Assembly: GCA_027492485.1 (NCBI GenBank)
Contig: JAPUER010000066.1
Span: 96,514-160,513, forward strand
DNA length: 64,000 nucleotides
Direction: 5' to 3'
DNA from: Betaproteobacteria bacterium
Lineage (GTDB): Bacteria > Pseudomonadota > Gammaproteobacteria > Burkholderiales > Casimicrobiaceae
The notes under the pieces were generated by a model that saw nothing but the letters and a program-made list of their open reading frames with translations, did no database searches and was not told where the DNA came from. Shown here piece after piece: positions 58,918 through 64,000 of this stretch. The translations under genes were made by a program, and so were the position numbers. Each line of letters begins with the position of its first letter. Position 1 is the first letter of the stretch.

Positions 58918-60589
58918 GTGTCGCCTTGACCGTCACCGACCCGGCCCGTTCGCAACGCGCCACGCATTGCACGATGGTGCCGGGCTTGCCACGCACAATC
59001 CAGCTAACCCGAAAGCGATCCTGAGTCGCGTTGGCACCGGGGAAAAAGCTGACCAGCGTGTGAACATTGTTTCGGCCCTCAAGTTGCGGCCCTTCGACTC
59101 GCCGCTTGCCTTCGACCAGGTCGGCGCCCGCAGGCAGAACAATCTCGGCGACGACGCCGCGTACCAGCTTTTTCTCCCGAGTAAGCTTGCTTACATCAGT
59201 TGGCAGATAGCCGGTGTTGTGCACGCCAAAATCGATGCGCCACAAGTCATCGCCGAGGCGAGTAACCGTTGTGGAGTGATGCTCAAGTTTCGGCGACATC
59301 AATGCCTGGAAGATGATCCAGTCCGGAAACTTGCTGACCTCCCGCTCCATCAGATGCGAGGGGGGATTGCTGAACGTGTGGAAGCGATTCCAGCCGCCGA
59401 GCTCCACCGGGCCGAGGTCAGGATGGTCGAACGCGTACCAGTCAACGTAGCCACGGCCTTGATGCGTCTGGTCGGTCCATTTAAGCAGCTTGAGATCATC
59501 TTCCACCGGATGCTCCCGAAACCAGTCGATGTATTTGTAATCTTTGATGCCCGCCTCGCGCATCGGGCACCAGATCTCGACCACCCAGGCGTAGGAACCA
59601 AGCTCCGTATACAACCAGTCTTGAGTGCCGGTGATGACCTCCTTCGGGTGGTACCTGAATTCGTGAAACACGCTGATTGCCGGATAACCGGTGAGTTCCG
59701 CGCCCTTCTTCCCCTGGGTTTGGAACACCCACAGATCCTCCGGCGGCATCTCGTCGTCGGCCTTGGTGCCGAACGGTCGCAGCAGGACGCCACTCCACGT
59801 GTGAAAAAAGACACCGCCGCAGATGTTGCGATGGGTGTTGATGAATTCCACGCAGGCGCGCACTTCCGGTTCGCTGGTGGGGAAATCACCGGCGCCGAGT
59901 TGCTGGCCTTCGGGACGCCATTCCTCCGGGAAGTTGCGGTTCAGATCGAGGCCAGTTTTTGTTCTTGCGACGGGAAGGTTGAAGCCATCGTAGGCTTTCA
60001 CTCGCCCTTCACTGACGATCCGGTAGTAGTCGCCGCCCGATTCGGCTGGATCGCGCCGCACCATCAGCCGCGGTTCCGTCGGGTGCTTTTTCCAGGGGCC
60101 ATTGTCGTCGCGGAAACGCATCATCAGAATGCGGCCATCGCCATCAATGTCCTCGGCTTCGAGACCTTCGATGGCATCTTCGTTGTAGGGGTAGGGACGC
60201 ACCGACGAACGAATGAACCGCGGCCGCTCGGCCATTGCCCATTCGGCGCCGTCGGGGTTGACTCGAGGTATGACGTAGATCGTGCGCGTGTCCAACAAGC
60301 GGGTTATGTCGTCACGTACGCCGTATCCCGACAACAATGTGTCAATCAGTTTCAACGCCGCGACGGATCCCGACAACTCGGTGGCGTGAATATTGGCATC
60401 AACATAAAACGCCGGTTTGTTCAATGGTTCACCGGTGTCATGATTTGTCAGCGTGACACACCAGATTGAGCGGCCTTCATAGCTGTTGCCGATCGAGGTC
60501 AGGCGCGCCATCCGCGGATGGGCATCGACTGCTTTGCGCAAAAGCGCGGTGAGTTCTTCAAATTTGACGAAGCGATCGTAGGGGAACAT
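58910..60589 (-). CDS. M14-family zinc carboxypeptidase
   Basis: The 559-aa metallopeptidase has zinc ligands H68 and E71 (NIHATELSG), H263 (FFHTWSG), and catalytic E338 (VVEIW), with PRVNPDGAEW and DLNRNFPEEW completing the pocket. The C-terminal ~150 residues form a beta-rich extension. No signal peptide is visible, so a cytoplasmic site is likelier. It may trim peptides; no target is evident. It is translationally coupled to the membrane protein downstream. Confidence 0.9.
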   Translation of the reverse strand: MFPYDRFVKFEELTALLRKAVDAHPRMARLTSIGNSYEGRSIWCVTLTNHDTGEPLNKPAFYVDANIHATELSGSVAALKLIDTLLSGYGVRDDITRLLDTRTIYVIPRVNPDGAEWAMAERPRFIRSSVRPYPYNEDAIEGLEAEDIDGDGRILMMRFRDDNGPWKKHPTEPRLMVRRDPAESGGDYYRIVSEGRVKAYDGFNLPVARTKTGLDLNRNFPEEWRPEGQQLGAGDFPTSEPEVRACVEFINTHRNICGGVFFHTWSGVLLRPFGTKADDEMPPEDLWVFQTQGKKGAELTGYPAISVFHEFRYHPKEVITGTQDWLYTELGSYAWVVEIWCPMREAGIKDYKYIDWFREHPVEDDLKLLKWTDQTHQGRGYVDWYAFDHPDLGPVELGGWNRFHTFSNPPSHLMEREVSKFPDWIIFQALMSPKLEHHSTTVTRLGDDLWRIDFGVHNTGYLPTDVSKLTREKKLVRGVVAEIVLPAGADLVEGKRRVEGPQLEGRNNVHTLVSFFPGANATQDRFRVSWIVRGKPGTIVQCVARCERAGSVTVKATLA

Positions 60590-60758
60590 GGCTCAACGGC
60601 ACCGTATGCAGATCAGTCTCACCTTCATGGCACGCGCTGCGTGCAGCATGTAAGTCGCGGGAAGGCGGATCAAGCAACGATGTTGTGCGGCCTGCAAAGT
60701 GGTGCGTGCTACGTCGCTGCAATCTCCAGCAAATGCATGTTAACGCAGGGAGCGGCCC

Positions 60759-61400
60759 CTAAGGCGTCGGCCGGCTCGCGGCTTGGTAGACGTTTTCCTT
60801 CGTGCTCCCCCAGAACTGCCGGGCGTAGCAACGGTCCACTGTGCCGGTATATTTCATGCCGCTGTGGTGCTCCGGATAGAACCAGAAGCTCGGATAGATG
60901 CGAACGTAGCTGTGTGCCCCCTGTCCGATAGTACGCGTGAATGCCAGCGGTCCGGTCAACTTCCAGACGTCGCCAGCGGGGCAGAATTCGAGGTTGGGCA
61001 AAGCAAGAATGTGATCGGTCAGTTGCGCCAGGAATGGTACGTTCGGCTCGCAGCCGATAACGCTATTGGCAAACAGGCCCGGCCGCCAGTATTCATTCTC
61101 ATGAGCCGCAAAGGCACGGTTTGCTAGCAGATCGTCGGACAGAGGCATCAGGCATTCTGAGTCAGCGTCGATGTAGACACCGCCCATCTGCTCAAGAATT
61201 TCATAGCGGGCGATATCGGCTTTCCCGCACCAGTGCGGCATCGCATCGAACGCGCGCCGGGCCCGCAACGGCAGCAGGTTATCTTCGGTCCAGAGTCTGT
61301 ATTCCCAGTCTGGATGCGCATCCCGCCAGGTGTGCAGCCAGCGATCCGGGCGTTTCGACTGGTCGCCAAACCAGATTTGATGGATGATTTTAGGAATCAT
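60759..61400 (-). CDS. GT32-type glycosyltransferase (DXD)
   Basis: The 213-aa protein belongs to the family of capsule/mannosyl-type transferases. It has MIPKIIHQIWFGDQSKRP at the N-terminus, KADIARYEILEQMGGVYIDAD with the metal-binding DAD at 78-80, and GPLAFTRTI near residue 148. The sugar donor and acceptor are unknown. It lies between pgk and the carboxypeptidase gene, on the same strand. Confidence 0.85.
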   Translation of the reverse strand: MIPKIIHQIWFGDQSKRPDRWLHTWRDAHPDWEYRLWTEDNLLPLRARRAFDAMPHWCGKADIARYEILEQMGGVYIDADSECLMPLSDDLLANRAFAAHENEYWRPGLFANSVIGCEPNVPFLAQLTDHILALPNLEFCPAGDVWKLTGPLAFTRTIGQGAHSYVRIYPSFWFYPEHHSGMKYTGTVDRCYARQFWGSTKENVYQAASRPTP

Positions 61401-61441
61401 GGCGACCTAACACTTGGGCCGAAAGAGACACGCATCCATCA

Positions 61442-62635
61442 TTACGCGGGCGCCGAACCGGCGCGCGCTGCCAGCGCAGCGACTGCCGGCAGCGTCTTGC
61501 CCTCCAGGAACTCGAGGAAAGCACCGCCGGCGGTAGAGATATAGCTGACCTGGTCGGCGACCCCGAATTTGTTGATGGCGGCGATAGTGTCGCCGCCACC
61601 GGCGACCGAGAACGCCGGCGAGTCCGCAATGGCGGCGGCGATCGCTTTGGTGCCGCCGGCAAACTGGTCGAACTCGAACACTCCGACCGGGCCGTTCCAC
61701 ACAATGGTGCCGGCTTTTGCAAGCACTGCTGCCAGTGCCACCGCGCTCTGCGGACCGATGTCGAGAATCATGTCATCGTCCGCGACATCGGCGATGGCCT
61801 TGGTTGTCGCCGCCGCCGTCGTCGCGAACTCCTTCGCACAGACGACGTCGGTTGGCAGCGGAACACTGGCGCCGCGCGCCGCCATCTTGTCGATGATCTT
61901 TTTCGCCTCGGGGACGAGATCGACTTCGGCGAGCGACTTGCCGATGGTCGCGCCTTGCGCCGCGAGGAAGGTGTTGGCAATGCCACCGCCCACGATCAAC
62001 TGATCGACCTTGTCGGCGAGCGAATCGAGGATGGTGAGCTTGGTCGATACCTTCGATCCGGCAACGATGGCCACCAGCGGCCGTTTCGGCTTGCCGAGCG
62101 CGCTGCCCAGCGCTTCCAGTTCGCCAGCCATCAGCGGCCCGGCGCAAGCGACCGGCGCGAAGCGGGCAATGCCCTCGGTGGTCGCCTCGGCGCGATGCGC
62201 AGTGCCGAAGGCGTCGTTGGCGTACACGTCGCAGAGCGCCGCCATCTTCTTCGCGAGCGCCTCGTCGTTCTTCTTCTCGCCCTTGTTGCAGCGGCAGTTT
62301 TCGAGCAGCACCACCTCGCCGGGCGCGACGGCGAAGCCACCATCGACCCAGTTGGCGACGAGCCGCACAGGCTGGCCGAGCAATTCGGACAACCGCTTCG
62401 CAATCGGTGCCAACGAGTCCTCGGGCTTCAGTTCGCCCTCGGTCGGCCGACCCAGATGCGAGGTGACCATCACCGCCGCGCCCGCCGTGAGCGCGTACCG
62501 GATGCCCGGCACCGAGGCGCGGATGCGCGTGTCGTCGGTGATCTTGCCTGCGTCGTCCTGCGGCACATTGAGATCGGCGCGGATAAAGACACGCTTGTTC
62601 TTGAGGTCGACGTCGGTGAGGCGGAGGAAATTCAT
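61442..62635 (-). CDS. pgk: Phosphoglycerate kinase
   Basis: Pgk interconverts 1,3-bisphosphoglycerate and 3-phosphoglycerate, making ATP in glycolysis. The 397-aa protein has [24 protein letters not shown] near the N-terminus, [16 protein letters not shown], the [11 protein letters not shown] block, and the Gly-rich [15 protein letters not shown] with the closing [17 protein letters not shown]. No clear ribosome site precedes the ATG, and a terminator lies only 11 bases upstream of it. Confidence 0.97.
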   Translation of the reverse strand: MNFLRLTDVDLKNKRVFIRADLNVPQDDAGKITDDTRIRASVPGIRYALTAGAAVMVTSHLGRPTEGELKPEDSLAPIAKRLSELLGQPVRLVANWVDGGFAVAPGEVVLLENCRCNKGEKKNDEALAKKMAALCDVYANDAFGTAHRAEATTEGIARFAPVACAGPLMAGELEALGSALGKPKRPLVAIVAGSKVSTKLTILDSLADKVDQLIVGGGIANTFLAAQGATIGKSLAEVDLVPEAKKIIDKMAARGASVPLPTDVVCAKEFATTAAATTKAIADVADDDMILDIGPQSAVALAAVLAKAGTIVWNGPVGVFEFDQFAGGTKAIAAAIADSPAFSVAGGGDTIAAINKFGVADQVSYISTAGGAFLEFLEGKTLPAVAALAARAGSAPA

Positions 62636-62645
62636 GGCAGCAAAG

Positions 62646-62670
62646 AAAAAGGGCGCACCGGAGTGCGCCC
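62646..62670 (-). terminator. Intrinsic terminator between bioY and pgk
   Basis: Reading with the genes, an 8-bp GGGCGCAC/GTGCGCCC stem with a TCCG tetraloop is followed by TTTTT. It lies 14 bases past bioY and 11 before the pgk start. Confidence 0.85.
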
Positions 62671-62683
62671 GCAGATTGTCAAG

Positions 62684-63274
62684 CTATTTGATTCGGCCGA
62701 TCCACTTCCAGGCAACCGGCAGCGTCACGACGCCGAGCAGCGTCTTCACGATGGTCGCGGCCCAGAACGGCACGACGCCCACCATGAAGGCCTTCTCGAA
62801 TCCGATGAGCTGCGCCAGCCAGGCGACACCGAACACAAAGATCAATGCATGGCCCAGGCTCATCGCGACGAGCGTCTTGAACGGCGAGCGGTCGAAGCCA
62901 CGCTCCGCGAGTGAGCCGCTGAGCCAGGCCGCGGCGACGAAGCCGAGCAGATAGCCGCCGGTCGGCCCCATCATGTAGGCGAGGCCGACGCCCTTCTCGG
63001 GCGTGCCTGCGAACACCGGCAGACCGAGCGCGCCCTCGAGCAGGTAGAGCGCCACCGTGGCCACGCCCAGACGCGTGCCGTAGGCCATGCCGATCACCAG
63101 CACGACGAAGGTCTGCATCGTCATCGGCACCGGCCAGAACGGGATCTGCGTCTTCGCCGACACGGTCAGCGCAAGCGTGCCGACCAGCGCCAGCAGCACG
63201 TTGCGCGCGGCGCGCGTGTTATCGGACTGTGCCGGCCACAGCGTGGACGCGAGAGTCGGGACCAGCGCCGCCAA
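62684..63274 (-). CDS. bioY: Biotin transporter BioY (S component)
   Basis: BioY binds and imports biotin, alone or with the ECF module BioM/BioN. The 196-aa polytopic protein has the family start region ALTVSAKTQIPFWPVPMTMQTF and the signature AYMMGPTGGYLLGFVAAAWLSG. Its TTG start lies directly after the gap stop codon, so the two are coupled. BioM and BioN are not in the window. A biotin gene between gap and pgk is an uncommon arrangement. Confidence 0.92.
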   Translation of the reverse strand: MAALVPTLASTLWPAQSDNTRAARNVLLALVGTLALTVSAKTQIPFWPVPMTMQTFVVLVIGMAYGTRLGVATVALYLLEGALGLPVFAGTPEKGVGLAYMMGPTGGYLLGFVAAAWLSGSLAERGFDRSPFKTLVAMSLGHALIFVFGVAWLAQLIGFEKAFMVGVVPFWAATIVKTLLGVVTLPVAWKWIGRIK

Positions 63275-64000
63275 CTACTTCGCCCCCATCAACGCGACGG
63301 TAGTGTCGAGCATGCGGTTCGAGAAGCCCCATTCGTTGTCGTACCACGAGCAGACCTTCACCAGACGGCCCGAGACCTTGGTGCAGGTGGCGTCGAACAC
63401 CGAGCTGTGCGGGTTGTGATTGAAGTCGCTGGAGACGAGCGGGCCATCGCTGTACGCGAGCACGTTCTTCATCGGGCCGTTGGCCGCGGCCTTCATGATG
63501 TCGTTGACTTCGGCGACCGTGGTGTCGCGTGCGGCGATGAACGACAGATCGACCAGCGAGACGTTGATGGTCGGCACGCGCACCGAGAAGCCGTCGAGTT
63601 TGCCGTTCAATTCTGGCAGCACGAGACCGACGGCGGCGGCAGCGCCGGTCTTGGTCGGGATCATGTTGTGCGCGGCGGCACGGGCGCGGCGCAGATCCTT
63701 GTGGAAGACATCGGTCAGCACCTGGTCGTTGGTGTAGCTGTGAATCGTGTTCATCAGGCCGTTGACGATGCCGATCTGCTCATGCAGCACTTTCGCCAGC
63801 GGCGCCAGGCAGTTGGTGGTGCAGCTTGCGTTCGAGATCACGGTGTCGCTCGCCTTGAGCACGTTGTCATTGACGCCGTAAACGACGGTGGCGTCGACGT
63901 CCTTCTCGCCCGGCGCCGAGATGATGACCTTCTTGGCGCCGCCGGCCAGATGCGCGCCAGCCTTCGCCTTGCTGGTGAACAGGCCGGTGCATTCGAGCAC
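63275..64000 (-). CDS. gap: Glyceraldehyde-3-phosphate dehydrogenase, partial
   Basis: Gap oxidises glyceraldehyde 3-phosphate with NAD and phosphate. The window holds the C-terminal 241 residues; the N-terminal NAD-binding part lies beyond the edge. The catalytic Cys is in [17 protein letters not shown], and [25 protein letters not shown] and [15 protein letters not shown] are all typical of the tetrameric type I enzyme. Confidence 0.97.
   Translation of the reverse strand: MLECTGLFTSKAKAGAHLAGGAKKVIISAPGEKDVDATVVYGVNDNVLKASDTVISNASCTTNCLAPLAKVLHEQIGIVNGLMNTIHSYTNDQVLTDVFHKDLRRARAAAHNMIPTKTGAAAAVGLVLPELNGKLDGFSVRVPTINVSLVDLSFIAARDTTVAEVNDIMKAAANGPMKNVLAYSDGPLVSSDFNHNPHSSVFDATCTKVSGRLVKVCSWYDNEWGFSNRMLDTTVALMGAK

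Noticed and set aside
58967-60469. 500-codon plus-strand frame opposite the M14 peptidase
   Set aside because: No motif; the peptidase zinc residues are all in the minus frame.
1-64000. tRNA or rRNA genes, transposases, phage genes
   Set aside because: No cloverleaf, rRNA-conserved block or transposase/integrase motif was recognised by eye; a covariance-model scan would be decisive.

Overview
The window looks like a chromosomal segment of a high-GC betaproteobacterium, probably of the order Burkholderiales. This rests on gene-order habits: a coxB-coxA-(tiny assembly protein)-ctaG-coxC-[DUF2909 on the other strand]-SURF1-SCO-like-ctaB block, Bug/TctC-type binding proteins, and a gap/pgk neighbourhood. 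I cannot name a genus. No tRNA, rRNA, CRISPR array, prophage or transposase gene was seen. Short non-coding repeat elements are abundant.

Layout. (1) 1-2.3 kb: two secreted proteins of unknown function on the minus strand, next to a MITE-like repeat. (2) 2.3-16.6 kb: housekeeping and small operons, namely a YqiA-type esterase, ychF, an unknown 280-aa protein, metK, two overlapping lipid A acyltransferases, tsaC/sua5 bracketed by two copies of a ~105-bp repeat, glycerate kinase, a YfcG-type GST, a ygiB-ygiC-DUF350 operon, an NRDE-family protein and another secreted protein. (3) 16.6-24.7 kb: a sulfonate catabolic island with a CoA ligase, an acylating aldehyde dehydrogenase, a TctC-type receptor and Xsc on the minus strand, facing an IclR regulator and Pta. 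The gene set fits sulfoacetate -> sulfoacetyl-CoA -> sulfoacetaldehyde -> acetyl phosphate + sulfite -> acetyl-CoA. (4) 24.9-32.3 kb: aa3-type cytochrome c oxidase and its assembly factors; subunit II carries a C-terminal cytochrome c domain and then an OmpA-like domain. (5) 32.4 kb: a rubredoxin. (6) 32.6-45.6 kb: a type II secretion system in the order E-F-G-H-I-J-K-L-M-(N/C)-D, with a lipobox on the secretin and a second GspC/N-like gene after it. (7) 46-61.4 kb: an exported-protein and modification region. It holds a strongly expressed-looking surface protein, an OGT-like (GT41) TPR glycosyltransferase, a 1265-aa repeat-containing secreted protein, a periplasmic parvulin isomerase, a TPR-methyltransferase, a polytopic membrane protein, an M14 carboxypeptidase and a GT32-type glycosyltransferase. 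(8) 61.4-64 kb: pgk, bioY and the 3' part of gap.

The most interesting material is: the exported-protein/glycosyltransferase region beside the secretion system; three proteins in the window sharing the same two-lobed DUF5648-like module; the COX2-cytochrome c-OmpA fusion; the sulfoacetate-type island with a receptor but no visible permease; and several families of intergenic repeats, including a nested REP structure and a perfect 30-bp palindrome before gspG.
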